Part shown: in pieces, positions 9,142 to 18,105 of the stretch
Layout of the letters: each line of letters begins with the position of its first letter
Position numbering within the stretch: position 1 is the stretch's first letter
Assembly: GCF_009905545.1 (NCBI RefSeq)
Contig: NZ_JAAALB010000001.1
Location: 124,001 to 188,000 of the forward strand
DNA length: 64,000 nucleotides
Source of the DNA: Cellulophaga sp. BC115SP
Lineage (GTDB): Bacteria; Bacteroidota; Bacteroidia; Cytophagales; Spirosomataceae
Direction: 5' to 3'
Position numbers and translations under genes: made by a program
The notes under the pieces: generated by a model
The model's input: the letters and a program-made list of their open reading frames with translations, nothing else
What the model was told of the DNA's origin: nothing
Database searches by the model: none

Positions 9142-9909
9142 TTAAAGTGAATTTCGTTGAATAAAGCGAATAGGTGTTTTGATATGTTCTTTTTTACGTT
9201 GTAAAATTAAATCGGCTGCTTGTCGACCAAGTTCTTCGTAATTGATGGTTACAACAGATATTCCTCCAAATAAAACTTCTTTCAGAGGTGTTTCATTGTA
9301 TGAAATGATACCAATATTTTTCCCTAATGATAATTGGAGCTTGGTACATAGTTTCAAAATATCTGCAAGTCCTTGTTCTGAAAGGACCAAAAATACTTGA
9401 TTTGGTTTAACAACCTCTTCTTTTATCTCATTTATTACATGAAAGTCAAAAGAATATTGTTTGGCAAACTTCTGAATTCCTTCTTCTAGTGACTTCGCAA
9501 TAGTATTGGATTCGTTTACAACCAAATTAATGGTTTGGTATTTACTTAATGAAGCATTCATTTCTGTAAATATCCGCTGAATTCCCTCCTCGAAGTCGTG
9601 ATACACACAAGCATATTCGCCTCGGATAAATTCATTTCTTTTATCCAAAATTAGTAGTTTTTCCTTAGGAATACTATTAAGTGTTTTCAGAACATCTTCA
9701 TGAAGATAGGACGAATGCAACAACACCGCCACATGATCATATTCGGTAATTCTTTCACGAATCACTTGATCAAAGTGCTGGGTTGACAGTGGCGTAACCT
9801 GATGAACATATACATCGACATGAGCTTTTTCTCCCAATTTTTCGAGAAAACTTTGGTAGATTTTATCTTTGAAATCACTCAGTTTGTTAAAGACTAGCAA
9901 TACCTTCAT
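9142..9909 (-). CDS. periplasmic-binding-like effector domain without GntR HTH
   Basis: The 255-residue product aligns along its length with residues about 90-340 of the GntR regulator encoded at 10669-11694, including the common C-terminal RNSL. It therefore consists of a LacI/GntR-type sugar-binding domain alone. I searched the DNA upstream on the same strand to about 10250 and found no HTH remnant in any frame. The ATG at 9909 starts the first beta strand; a TTG at 9996 would add 29 residues resembling only an interdomain linker. It is 117 bp upstream of the HTCS gene in the same orientation. It may be a decayed regulator or a ligand-binding or dimerisation partner of its paralogue. Confidence 0.6.
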   Translation of the reverse strand: MKVLLVFNKLSDFKDKIYQSFLEKLGEKAHVDVYVHQVTPLSTQHFDQVIRERITEYDHVAVLLHSSYLHEDVLKTLNSIPKEKLLILDKRNEFIRGEYACVYHDFEEGIQRIFTEMNASLSKYQTINLVVNESNTIAKSLEEGIQKFAKQYSFDFHVINEIKEEVVKPNQVFLVLSEQGLADILKLCTKLQLSLGKNIGIISYNETPLKEVLFGGISVVTINYEELGRQAADLILQRKKEHIKTPIRFIQRNSL

Positions 9910-10045
9910 GGAAGCAACACCAGTCTGATTGTCGATAATAGTTTGAGGTTTTGTCACGTGTATATGTGGGTACAATGGAATGCTATCTATTTTCAAATTT
10001 TTATTATTTTCTACTTATCCAAAAATACATTGTATATAATATAGG

Positions 10046-10242
10046 TAATGTCCTGCACTGTGCCGTAAAGAATATCTGAAGCATGACAGCCACCCACAGC
10101 AGGGTATTTCAGGACAGGGCTTGGATGACCGAAAGTCTACCTTTGATGGAAAGTTTTGGTTCAAAAACTTACTTCAACAATTCAATGAAGTTTTAAAGTT
10201 TTTGTTAATTAAAGTCCTTTACCTCTGGTATAGGACTTTTTT
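10046..10242 (+). ncRNA. candidate structured small RNA
   Basis: A GC-richer block in an AT-rich gap begins with TGTCCTG (10048-10054), closed by CAGGACA about 60 nt later. Inside are a further CTGTG/CACAG pairing and a GACCGAAAGTC hairpin near 10128-10138. The block ends in an intrinsic terminator at 10211-10242. There is no good reading frame on the plus strand. The closing stem with asymmetric internal loops recalls 6S-type RNAs, but I cannot match it to a known family from memory. The exact 5' end is unknown; a TATATAATA stretch lies just upstream. Confidence 0.35.
10211..10242 (+). terminator. intrinsic terminator
   Basis: AAAGTCCTTTACC pairs with GGTATAGGACTTT around a 3-nt loop with one mismatch, followed by six T residues. 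It ends a plus-strand transcript for which no protein gene exists upstream. Confidence 0.75.
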
Positions 10243-10339
10243 GTTTTCTGGGGTATTCACAGAAAAATACAAATTTAAAATTTCTATACTTCACTTGTCT
10301 CAAACCATATTTTCTTCTGACATTTTTTACACAATCTGC

Positions 10340-10420
10340 AATATATGTCCTACCAGATTCAAAAAAAGAACTTTTTGCAAGATATGTACTAGTATTTGCC
10401 AAATGTGTCCTAACAGAATC
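10340..10420. promoter_or_regulatory. three operator-like direct repeats
   Basis: TGTCCTACCAGATTC (10346-10360), TGTACTAG (10385-10392) and TGTCCTAACAGAATC (10406-10420) share the core TGTMCTA, each preceded by an A/T-rich ATAT or AAA block. They lie just upstream of TATCTTTG (10435-10442), so they may be binding sites of the adjacent GntR regulator. Confidence 0.35.
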
Positions 10421-10668
10421 GAACTTTAATGGTCTATCTTTGACTTATCAAAAAACTGGATTTTATCATAATTTTTCGGTACTTATCCAATTCAGTAAAA
10501 AATTAAATCAAGCCCTTTTAGTCTTACCTCAATACAACTCGAAGGCATTTAAAACCTATAATAACTTTAGCAAGTACTATAAAGTGATATACCAGTTTTT
10601 TGAAAACCCTTTTTCGTCAAGTACCCCAATACCTTATAAAAACTATAGTATTTCCAAAAATTAACGTA

Positions 10669-11694
10669 ATGAAGACTTTTGTAGAATTTGCCCAAATTAA
10701 GCACGACTCAAAAACCCCGAAGTACCAACAATTGGTAAACTCGCTTTTGACCGATATTGAATCGGGAGTCCTGAAAGTTGGAGAGCGTCTCCCTTCTATC
10801 AACGAAGCTAGCGAAGAATGCTATCTTTCAAGAGACACTGTAGAACGTGCTTATGCCGAGTTGCATCGTTTGGGGGTAATTACCTCTATCTTCAGAAAAG
10901 GTTATTTTATTTCTGGAAAATCTGCACAAAAGAAAACTAAAGTTTTTTTCTTGGTTGGTAAGATTACCGAAAGCAACAAAGCTATCTTCAATGCTTTTGT
11001 AAATGCAGCAGGTAAAGAAGTGATTGTAGATATTTTTACTTATAACTACAAGAGTGATAATTTCCGTGAGATTATCAACAACCATTTAGGTAATTATCAC
11101 TACTACGTGATTATGCCTCACCTTATCGAGGAAAACGAAGAAAATATCAAATGCCTCAAGAAAATCTCTGGCGAACGCTTGATTTTGTTGGACAAATCTC
11201 TCCAAAATCTTAACGGTACTAACTCTTCAATCGTAAATAATTCAGGCGAGGAGATTTGTAATGTTATGCAAAGCCAATTAGAGGTATTTAAGAAATATAA
11301 AACACTCAACTTAGTACTAACAGAAGAAGAATATTTCGATGCTGAGTTGATTACAGGTTTCCGTAATTTCTGCGAAAATAATGGTTTCGACTTCCAAGTG
11401 TTGGATGGCTTAGAAGGAGAAGAAGTAGAAGAAGGAAATGCGTATTTGACGATGGATGATACCGATTTGGTATATGCCATCAAGTCGAGTACAACACAAG
11501 GATTTACTTTAGGAAAAGAAGTTGGCTTGATTTCACTCAATGATTCTTGTTACAAAGAAATCCTTGCAGGTGGTATCACAGTAATTTCAAGTCCACTGGA
11601 AGAAGTTGGCAAAATTGCAGCATCTGTTGTGGTAGAGGGCAAAAAAACCAGTACGCAGATGCCAATGCAAATCATTTTAAGAAATTCATTATAA
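10669..11694 (+). CDS. GntR-family transcriptional regulator with sugar-binding domain
   Basis: The 341-residue protein has an N-terminal GntR winged helix (about 10-80; KYQQLVNSLLTDIESG, GERLPSINEASEE, LSRDTVERAYAEL, GVI, then KGYFIS) joined to a periplasmic-binding-protein-like effector domain (about 90-341). This architecture is common in Bacteroidota regulators of carbohydrate use. The ATG at 10669 sits just before the HTH; a TTG at 10600 would add 23 residues of low-complexity leader and is not favoured. Three TGTMCTA repeats upstream may be autoregulatory sites. Its HTH-less paralogue lies divergently at 9142-9909. The ligand is unknown. Confidence 0.9.
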   Translation: MKTFVEFAQIKHDSKTPKYQQLVNSLLTDIESGVLKVGERLPSINEASEECYLSRDTVERAYAELHRLGVITSIFRKGYFISGKSAQKKTKVFFLVGKITESNKAIFNAFVNAAGKEVIVDIFTYNYKSDNFREIINNHLGNYHYYVIMPHLIEENEENIKCLKKISGERLILLDKSLQNLNGTNSSIVNNSGEEICNVMQSQLEVFKKYKTLNLVLTEEEYFDAELITGFRNFCENNGFDFQVLDGLEGEEVEEGNAYLTMDDTDLVYAIKSSTTQGFTLGKEVGLISLNDSCYKEILAGGITVISSPLEEVGKIAASVVVEGKKTSTQMPMQIILRNSL

Positions 11695-11715
11695 TAAGGT
11701 ATATTAGAAAATAAT

Positions 11716-11749
11716 AAAGCAACTTTCCCTTGGATTGTTGCTTTTTTTT
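11716..11749 (+). terminator. intrinsic terminator of the GntR gene
   Basis: AAAGCAAC pairs with GTTGCTTT, with an inner TCC/GGA pairing, followed by a T tract to 11749. It starts 22 bp after the stop codon. Confidence 0.8.
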
Positions 11750-11759
11750 GTGCCTTATT

Positions 11760-12359
11760 TTATTCTGAAGAATGTGTTTCGAGTAACATCTCTAGCCTCT
11801 TAACTGTATTTGGCAAATAAACTTTTTCTAATTGATGTAAAATATCTTTAGCTTGTAGTGGTGGATTTTTTTTATACTTGAGCATTTCTAAGAAAGCGAC
11901 TAAGCAAACGTCAGGATTAAGTTCGATGATATTTTCTAGAAACTCATCCGCAGATAAAACCTTTATCCCAAATTGCTCAAGATAGTCACTAGGGAAGTCT
12001 TTTTTATTATTCGTAACAATTACTTGGGCTTTTGCCTTAATAGCCGCTGCCAATACATGACAATCATTCGGATCGGGGAGCGACAATGTTTCTATCAACA
12101 CCTCATAATGCTCGACCAAGGCATCTGGAAATGCGAGATGAGCTCGTGCTATTCTATTTTGTGCTTGTTCTACAGTTAGACCTTTTCTCAACATAACATT
12201 TGACCACTCTTCAAATATATGCTTTGTCCATTTGGGAGTAAATAAATCATAGTGTGCAAACCAAAATAATATATCTCTTATTATGATAGGGTAGATAACA
12301 TTTGTATCCAAAACTGCTTTAGTTCTTATATTATGAATCATAAAGTCCAATTTCTTCAT
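11760..12359 (-). CDS. PIN-domain toxin (predicted ribonuclease)
   Basis: The 199-residue protein has a PIN domain with conserved acids: VLDTNVIYP near residue 17, PDPNDCHVLAAA near 97 and VTNNKKDF near 120, followed by a C-terminal helical tail. PIN toxins are Mg-dependent RNases that cut tRNA, rRNA or mRNA. The frame overlaps the end of the upstream HTH gene by 29 bp; starting at the ATG at 12341 would give 11 bp, and both starts are possible. The overlap indicates translational coupling to the antitoxin. Confidence 0.75.
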   Translation of the reverse strand: MKKLDFMIHNIRTKAVLDTNVIYPIIIRDILFWFAHYDLFTPKWTKHIFEEWSNVMLRKGLTVEQAQNRIARAHLAFPDALVEHYEVLIETLSLPDPNDCHVLAAAIKAKAQVIVTNNKKDFPSDYLEQFGIKVLSADEFLENIIELNPDVCLVAFLEMLKYKKNPPLQAKDILHQLEKVYLPNTVKRLEMLLETHSSE

Positions 12360-12786
12360 CTAAGTTCATCATTTCAATTAGGTGTTTTTTCTGTTCCTCT
12401 TTCATGGACGCTTTAAACTGTAAAACATCTTCAAGTAAGATTCTACGATGTTTTCCAACTTTAGTAAAAGGTATTTTTCCTTCTTCTAATATTTTCACAA
12501 AATGTGGCCTAGAGCATCCCAGTATTTCCGCTGCTCTTTGAGTTGTCACTTCATGAGATACAGGAATAATAGAAATAGATTTTCCTTCTCCCATAGCTTT
12601 GAGTATATCTCCAAGCATTTTTAAAGCACTGACTGGAATTGAAATTTTGGATTTTGTTTCTTCTATTTCTATTTCTGTTTGCTCTGACCTGATAGTCTCA
12701 ACAACAGATGCTAAAGACAAATAGGATTTGATGGCTACTAATTGTTCTAGCTTTGTAGGTATCTTTATTTCGTCTAATACTAACAT
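12331..12786 (-). CDS. HTH (excisionase-type) antitoxin candidate
   Basis: The 151-residue protein has a C-terminal MerR/excisionase-like HTH (residues about 82-128: TTQRAAEILGCSR followed by KVGKHRRILLEDVLQF). The N-terminal half is charged, with a glutamate-rich segment. Paired with a PIN-domain gene that it overlaps, it fits the antitoxin of a type II toxin-antitoxin module in which the HTH binds the operon promoter. The DNA just upstream has AAACAAAATAAACAAAATA-like repeats, a plausible autoregulatory region. Confidence 0.65.
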   Translation of the reverse strand: MLVLDEIKIPTKLEQLVAIKSYLSLASVVETIRSEQTEIEIEETKSKISIPVSALKMLGDILKAMGEGKSISIIPVSHEVTTQRAAEILGCSRPHFVKILEEGKIPFTKVGKHRRILLEDVLQFKASMKEEQKKHLIEMMNLDEEIGLYDS

Positions 12787-12844
12787 AATTGTATAATTTT
12801 AAACAAAATAAACAAAATATTCGAAATAAACGAAATTAATTTTC

Positions 12845-13786
12845 CTACTTCTCATTCCATCCAATAAAATCAATATTTCTTTTCAGTCCCTCTAGTTTAG
12901 TTCTCTTAACTGGTGATTTTTTAAACACTTGGTTAAAAACCTCTGTGGTTATTTCTTCCCAATCTTTATTGGTAAAATCTTTCAAATCGGGATGTAGGTT
13001 AAAAAGGGGCTCTTTATGTGGTTTTGAAAAACGATTCCAAGGACAAACATCTTGGCAAACATCACAACCAAACATCCAATTATCAAATTTGCCTTTCATT
13101 TCGATGGGAATTGCGTCTTTGAGTTCAATCGTAAAATAGCTAATGCATTTTGAACCATTAACCACATAAGGTTCTACGATTGCCTCGGTCGGACAAGCTT
13201 CGATACAGCGTTTGCAAGTACCACAAAAATCTTTGACAGGACCATCAGGCTCTAATTCCAAATCGATAATGAGTTCTGCAATAAAGAAAAAGCTACCGTG
13301 ACCTTTGTTGATCAGATTGGCATTTTTACCAACCCAACCTAAACCCGATTTTTTGGCCCATGCTTTATCCATCACAGGAGCCGAATCAACAAAAGCACGC
13401 CCTCCTACCTCACCTATGCTCTCGTGAATAAAGTCAAGCAACTGCTTTAGTTTGTCTTTTATCACAAAGTGATAGTCCATTCCGTAAGCATACTTGGAAA
13501 TTTTATAGTCTTCCTCCTTTTCAGAAAGTTTTTCATCTGGGTAATAATTATAAAGCAACGACACCACTGACTTAGCATCATCGACCAACAAACGCGGGTC
13601 AAGACGTTTATCGAAGTGGTTTTCCATGTAGGTCATCGCACCATGATAATTATTGTTTAGCCACTTTTCTAATCGGGGTGCTTCTTCTTCCAAAAAAGTA
13701 GCTTTTGAGACTCCACAAAAATCAAATCCAAGCAATTTTGCTTGCTCTTTGATGAGTTGAGTATGATGTTGTTGAAGTTGATTCAT
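12845..13786 (-). CDS. queG: epoxyqueuosine reductase
   Basis: The 313-residue protein matches QueG, the cobalamin- and [4Fe-4S]-dependent enzyme that reduces epoxyqueuosine to queuosine in tRNA, the last step of the pathway. Two ferredoxin-like clusters are visible: [12 protein letters not shown] and [11 protein letters not shown]. The N-terminal region has the [10 protein letters not shown] start and [13 protein letters not shown], and [12 protein letters not shown] is diagnostic. The length is typical for Bacteroidota. A TACCTTTG -7 element (13814-13821, minus strand) lies 28 bp upstream of the ATG. No other queuosine gene is adjacent. Confidence 0.93.
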   Translation of the reverse strand: MNQLQQHHTQLIKEQAKLLGFDFCGVSKATFLEEEAPRLEKWLNNNYHGAMTYMENHFDKRLDPRLLVDDAKSVVSLLYNYYPDEKLSEKEEDYKISKYAYGMDYHFVIKDKLKQLLDFIHESIGEVGGRAFVDSAPVMDKAWAKKSGLGWVGKNANLINKGHGSFFFIAELIIDLELEPDGPVKDFCGTCKRCIEACPTEAIVEPYVVNGSKCISYFTIELKDAIPIEMKGKFDNWMFGCDVCQDVCPWNRFSKPHKEPLFNLHPDLKDFTNKDWEEITTEVFNQVFKKSPVKRTKLEGLKRNIDFIGWNEK

Positions 13787-14036
13787 AATGTCAAAAGCCT
13801 GTTTGTTCTATCACAAAGGTAGTTTGGAATTATGAAACTTGAAAAATCAGGCTACAATCTGTAATTTTGACAAAATTACAGTTATCTCTAATACTATCTG
13901 AATAATTATTTCATGTCTCTTACTGCTCCATTCTAGCGTAGAAGCTAGTGTCAGAATTTCTTTTTTTTGTTCTAGAAACATCTTTTCTCGAACAAAAGAT
14001 GTCTTTATCAATAATATTTATCTAGTGTATAAAATC

Positions 14037-17000
14037 ATGAATTGTATGAAACGAAGTTTATTACTCCTATCTATAGTACTACTATATTCATTAAGTTCTA
14101 TAGGACAGGTTATTGGAACTACCAACTTTTCGGCATTGCCAAGAGATTATCAGTTATATCCAAGAGACAACAATAACCAAGGGCTAATCACCATAAAAGG
14201 CTCAACAACTAATCAAAATACCAATTATTACTCTGTTGTAGTAAATCGAGATAATGCAAAATATCTTTACCAAAAAGCAAATATCAACTTATCTTCTTCC
14301 CTGCAAGGGAATTTTGCCTTCCCGAATATTTTTATCAAAGCCGAAAAATCCAATTATGATTTCTACATTTACCAAGTATTAAAATCAGGAGACTCTACTC
14401 TAATTACCCAAGCAAAAAATGTTGTTGCAGGCGATGTAATTGTTCTTACCGGACAATCAAATTCGACAGGCTTTTTTAACGATTCCCGGACAAACCCTTT
14501 TTGCAGAACTTTTGGTAAAATTACAGACATATTTAATACAGCTTATTATAATGCCGCAGATACATTGTGGACCATTTCAAATAAGGAATCTTACACATTT
14601 GGAGTCGGAACAATGGGATTTGAATTACAAAAGCTCATATTAGACAATTATGGAATACCTACTTGTCTTATTAATGGAGGAACCCACTGGAGTGGTGCAC
14701 AGCAACATGCTCTTCGTACTGTAGATAACCCTACAGACTTGACCAATACCTATGGAAGGTTATTATATCGTATTCAAAAAGCTGGCTTACAAAATGCTGT
14801 GAAAGCATTTATTTATAGACAAGGAGAAAGTGAAGCCTACGGTGAAGGAAGTAATTTTAAAAAATTCTTCAATATCATTTTATCTAATCTTGCTCAAGAT
14901 TTGCCATCAATAAAAAAGCTCTATCTTTTTCAAATAGATATTATCGAAAATGCTGTAGGATATGCACCTTTTGTCCGTGAAGAACAAAGGGAGTTTGGCA
15001 TCACAAACCCTTCTCTTATTGATGTCGTCCCTTCTATTGGTACAGTAGGTTTTGATGGACTACACTACTCCCCTGAGGGCTATCAGCAAAATGGAGCAGA
15101 ATTGTTTAGACTCTATAAAAGAGATTTTTTAGGAGCTACAGACGATGGTAATTTCTCTGCACCAAATATTCAAAAGGCTTATTATACCACACCTCAAAAA
15201 AATCAAATTGCCTTAATTTTTCAGAAAGGTCAGCAACTCAAATGGCCAGATAACTTTAATGGTTTGAATATCAAAGATTTTTTCTATCTCAATGGTACCA
15301 ATGGATATGTTAAGTCAGGAACTATTTACAAAAATACTTTATTGTTAGACTTAAATAATTCTAACTCTTCAACAACTATCGACTATTTACCTCCTATCGT
15401 TAATAGAGGTGACCCCATGTTCCCATATATAGGTCCATACGTCACGAACCAATTGGGTATGCGAGCGCTTACTTTTTATCAATATCCTATTGGGGAGTAT
15501 GACCCCAAAAACTTAATTCCAGAAAATACTGACCCAGTGATTTCTTTCAGTAAAATTCCTCAAAACTTACAAATGTTCCCTCGGAATAGTAGTAATACTT
15601 CGGAGATAGAAGTTAAGGCTACCTTACAAGAAGCTCCAATAAAATATGATTATGTCTCTATTTTAACCAAAAGAAATAGTGTCAATTATAGCTACAGCAA
15701 AGTGGCATTAAACTACAATAATAGCAAAACTGATTTTAGTTTAAAAACAAATATCAAAGCAGAATTAGCTTCTTATGCTTTCAGTATTTATGCTGTAACA
15801 GGAACAGACTCTGTCCTTCTGGCGACAAGAACCGATTTGGCATCTGGTGATTTCTTTACGGTTATGGGACAAACAAATGCCAAAGCATGGCATACCGAAA
15901 ATAATACTGTAACCTATAACTTTTACAGTCCTTACTGTCGCACATTTGGTACAAAAGCAAATTCAAATTATGCATTGACTGATACGACATGGAAAATTAG
16001 CGGTGATGTTCGTTCGGATGTTGGTGTTTGGGCTATGGAACTTCAAAGAAAATTGGCTGAGCAATATGGTATTCCTAGTACCATTATCAATGAGTCTGCA
16101 ATATCGACACCTCTTTCACAGCAAAACATTACCAATTCATCTGGCGATGACATTAATACCGTTTATGGACGATTATTGTATCGAGTTAAAAAAGCTGGAA
16201 TAGGAAACCAAATCAAAGCTGCCTTTTGGTGGGGTGGAGATGTTGATTCTCGAAGTGGCGCCAGCACTTCATATCCGAGTGAACTTGATAAACTTTATAA
16301 ACGCTTGAGAAGCGATTTTCCAAGTACTATTCCTCTTTATACATTCCAGAGCAATATCTATTATAATGGCGTTCAAGATGCTGGAAAAATGCGTGATTTT
16401 CAAAGAACTATTGGTAATAACTATGCCAATACAAAGGTATTTTCAAGTTTAGGTTACGATGGTTTTGATGGTGTAACAGGTCAATATTCATTAGAAGGAT
16501 ACACGCAAATTGCTAATACCTTGTGGAATACCATCAACAATGACTTGTATGCTACAACTAAGACTAGTATTTCAACAAGTCCGCAAGTGCAGAAAGTATT
16601 TTATACTGATACAAACAAAAAAGAGGTTGTGGCCATTTTTGACGAAGGACAAACGCTCCAATGGCCAAACGATGTAGACCAAAATGGTAATAAATATGAA
16701 ATGCGTTTTTACTTCTATCTCGATAAATCGTCGGCTGATATTGGTAGTGGAAGTGTAAACCAAAACCGTTTAACACTAACCAGTAATTCTAGTAGTTCAG
16801 CAAAAACACTTACTTATCTTCCAGATTTTATGCCTTCGAGTGGCAATACTTTTGATACTAGAGCAACCTTTAATGGTCCATTTCTAAAAAACTCTCTAGG
16901 TTTAGCAGCCTTTAGTTTCAAAGATTTTCCGATAGCTGATGCGCTAAATAGCCCCGTTTTGTCAGTTAGCAAAGCAACAGCTACGTCGTTAGACATCGCA

Positions 17001-18020
17001 TGGTCTGCCATCGCTACGGCAACTAGCTATATCATTGAAATCTATAAGGCGGGCAATAATACCTTACTAAAACAGAACATTGTTTCAGGTACCACACTTA
17101 GTATATCTTTTACAGGTTTGGAAGACAAAACGCAGTATATCATCAAGGCGAAAGTAATTTCGGCAACTTCCGAATCACCGTATAGTTCCATTACAGCGCT
17201 TACTTTCAATCCCCTCAAAGCTCCAATATTAACTGGGAATGCGACTTACTTTAATGCCATCCAGCTAAATTGGGGAACATCAGATACCGATGTTACTGGA
17301 TTTGTACTGGAGCGTAAAACACCTGATGCTTCAAACTACACAGTCTTGCTTCAGCCTAATATTGGAACAAATTCGTTTGCTGATGTTAATCTCACCGCCA
17401 ATACAACATATCAGTATCGAATCAAAAGTAAGAACTCGGTCACTGAGTCACCGTACACAACGCTCGAAATCAAAACACCTGCGTTACTCAATACTCCAAC
17501 GCTGAAAGCAACAGCGGCAAATGAATTCAGCATTAATTTATCATGGGAAAATATCGGAGGCACCAATACTTATCAAATTGAAAAAGACGCAGGCAATAGC
17601 AATTTCCAACTCTTAACAAAAACCGATGGAAATACCTTAACTTTTACTGATACTAAACTTGAAGCTAATACCTCTTATAGTTATCGGATAAAAGCATTTT
17701 CAAGTTTTTCAGAGTCAAATTATGCTTTTGCCACTGCCAGAACGCTAATTATTTTGGGGTTTGATGATCCTAGTTTTAGCAAAACGCTACTTTACCCTAA
17801 TCCAAACAATGGGAAGTTTGTGATAAAGTTTGAAAAACCATATTCGGGAGAACTTCGTGTGATAGATTATTTAGGGCGTGAAAACTATAACATTAAACTA
17901 AATCAAAGTGTTGAAAAAGAGCTGGATTTATCACATTTACCCTCTGGCAATTACTTTATCAATTGTCAATCAGGAAATGTCTGGCACACGATAAAATTCC
18001 AACTCATTCAGAATCCTTAA
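14037..18020 (+). CDS. T9SS-secreted protein with tandem SGNH/sialate-O-acetylesterase-like domains
   Basis: The protein is about 1327 residues. Order: signal peptide (1-24), first SGNH domain with GQSNS (about 139), RQGESEA (about 262) and DGLHYSPEGY (about 340), then a second related domain, three fibronectin type III domains (about 970-1240) and a type A T9SS sorting domain (about 1250-1327, YPNPNNGKFVI). In the second domain the equivalent motifs read GQTN (about 610), WGGDVDS and DGFDG without the catalytic His, so it is probably inactive. The intact half should be an exported carbohydrate or sialate O-acetylesterase-like hydrolase. A GTG at 14025 could also start the frame, but ATG at 14037 or 14046 gives a better signal peptide. 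Confidence 0.85.
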   Translation: MNCMKRSLLLLSIVLLYSLSSIGQVIGTTNFSALPRDYQLYPRDNNNQGLITIKGSTTNQNTNYYSVVVNRDNAKYLYQKANINLSSSLQGNFAFPNIFIKAEKSNYDFYIYQVLKSGDSTLITQAKNVVAGDVIVLTGQSNSTGFFNDSRTNPFCRTFGKITDIFNTAYYNAADTLWTISNKESYTFGVGTMGFELQKLILDNYGIPTCLINGGTHWSGAQQHALRTVDNPTDLTNTYGRLLYRIQKAGLQNAVKAFIYRQGESEAYGEGSNFKKFFNIILSNLAQDLPSIKKLYLFQIDIIENAVGYAPFVREEQREFGITNPSLIDVVPSIGTVGFDGLHYSPEGYQQNGAELFRLYKRDFLGATDDGNFSAPNIQKAYYTTPQKNQIALIFQKGQQLKWPDNFNGLNIKDFFYLNGTNGYVKSGTIYKNTLLLDLNNSNSSTTIDYLPPIVNRGDPMFPYIGPYVTNQLGMRALTFYQYPIGEYDPKNLIPENTDPVISFSKIPQNLQMFPRNSSNTSEIEVKATLQEAPIKYDYVSILTKRNSVNYSYSKVALNYNNSKTDFSLKTNIKAELASYAFSIYAVTGTDSVLLATRTDLASGDFFTVMGQTNAKAWHTENNTVTYNFYSPYCRTFGTKANSNYALTDTTWKISGDVRSDVGVWAMELQRKLAEQYGIPSTIINESAISTPLSQQNITNSSGDDINTVYGRLLYRVKKAGIGNQIKAAFWWGGDVDSRSGASTSYPSELDKLYKRLRSDFPSTIPLYTFQSNIYYNGVQDAGKMRDFQRTIGNNYANTKVFSSLGYDGFDGVTGQYSLEGYTQIANTLWNTINNDLYATTKTSISTSPQVQKVFYTDTNKKEVVAIFDEGQTLQWPNDVDQNGNKYEMRFYFYLDKSSADIGSGSVNQNRLTLTSNSSSSAKTLTYLPDFMPSSGNTFDTRATFNGPFLKNSLGLAAFSFKDFPIADALNSPVLSVSKATATSLDIAWSAIATATSYIIEIYKAGNNTLLKQNIVSGTTLSISFTGLEDKTQYIIKAKVISATSESPYSSITALTFNPLKAPILTGNATYFNAIQLNWGTSDTDVTGFVLERKTPDASNYTVLLQPNIGTNSFADVNLTANTTYQYRIKSKNSVTESPYTTLEIKTPALLNTPTLKATAANEFSINLSWENIGGTNTYQIEKDAGNSNFQLLTKTDGNTLTFTDTKLEANTSYSYRIKAFSSFSESNYAFATARTLIILGFDDPSFSKTLLYPNPNNGKFVIKFEKPYSGELRVIDYLGRENYNIKLNQSVEKELDLSHLPSGNYFINCQSGNVWHTIKFQLIQNP

Positions 18021-18059
18021 AACTTTTCACCTGAAAACTGACATTCGGGAGAAAAGCCG

Positions 18060-18067
18060 TAACTTTG
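18060..18067 (+). promoter_or_regulatory. -7 promoter element of grpE
   Basis: TAACTTTG matches TAnnTTTG. Transcription would begin about 5-7 bp downstream, placing the palindrome at 18081-18095 immediately inside the transcript. No TTG is present at the -33 position; CTG lies at 18038-18040. Confidence 0.5.
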
Positions 18068-18080
18068 TGATTCTCTAAAT

Positions 18081-18095
18081 CTGCCAAGTTGGCAG
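18081..18095. promoter_or_regulatory. heat-shock operator candidate, site 1
   Basis: This is a perfect 7-bp palindrome CTGCCAAGTTGGCAG, positioned between the grpE -7 element and its start codon. Its TGCCA-N3-TGGCA core recurs upstream of dnaJ at 18730-18742. It is not the CIRCE element. Confidence 0.55.
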
Positions 18096-18105
18096 AAATC
18101 ATGAA

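Larger units (their letters stand above)
9910..10668. other. intergenic region between paralogous regulators
   Basis: This 759-bp stretch holds no convincing protein gene. It contains a GC-richer block with inverted repeats ending at a strong plus-strand terminator (see the ncRNA entry), three TGTMCTA repeats at 10346-10412, and a TATCTTTG promoter-like element at 10435-10442. The remainder to 10668 is AT-rich leader or spacer of the GntR gene. Confidence 0.5.

Noticed and set aside
10121-10429. 102-codon plus-strand frame crossing the candidate small RNA
   Set aside because: It runs through the intrinsic terminator at 10211-10242 and has no known motif or normal amino-acid pattern.
16564-17011. 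minus-strand frames within the T9SS esterase gene
   Set aside because: They are shadows of the large secreted-protein gene, whose domain order is continuous through this part.
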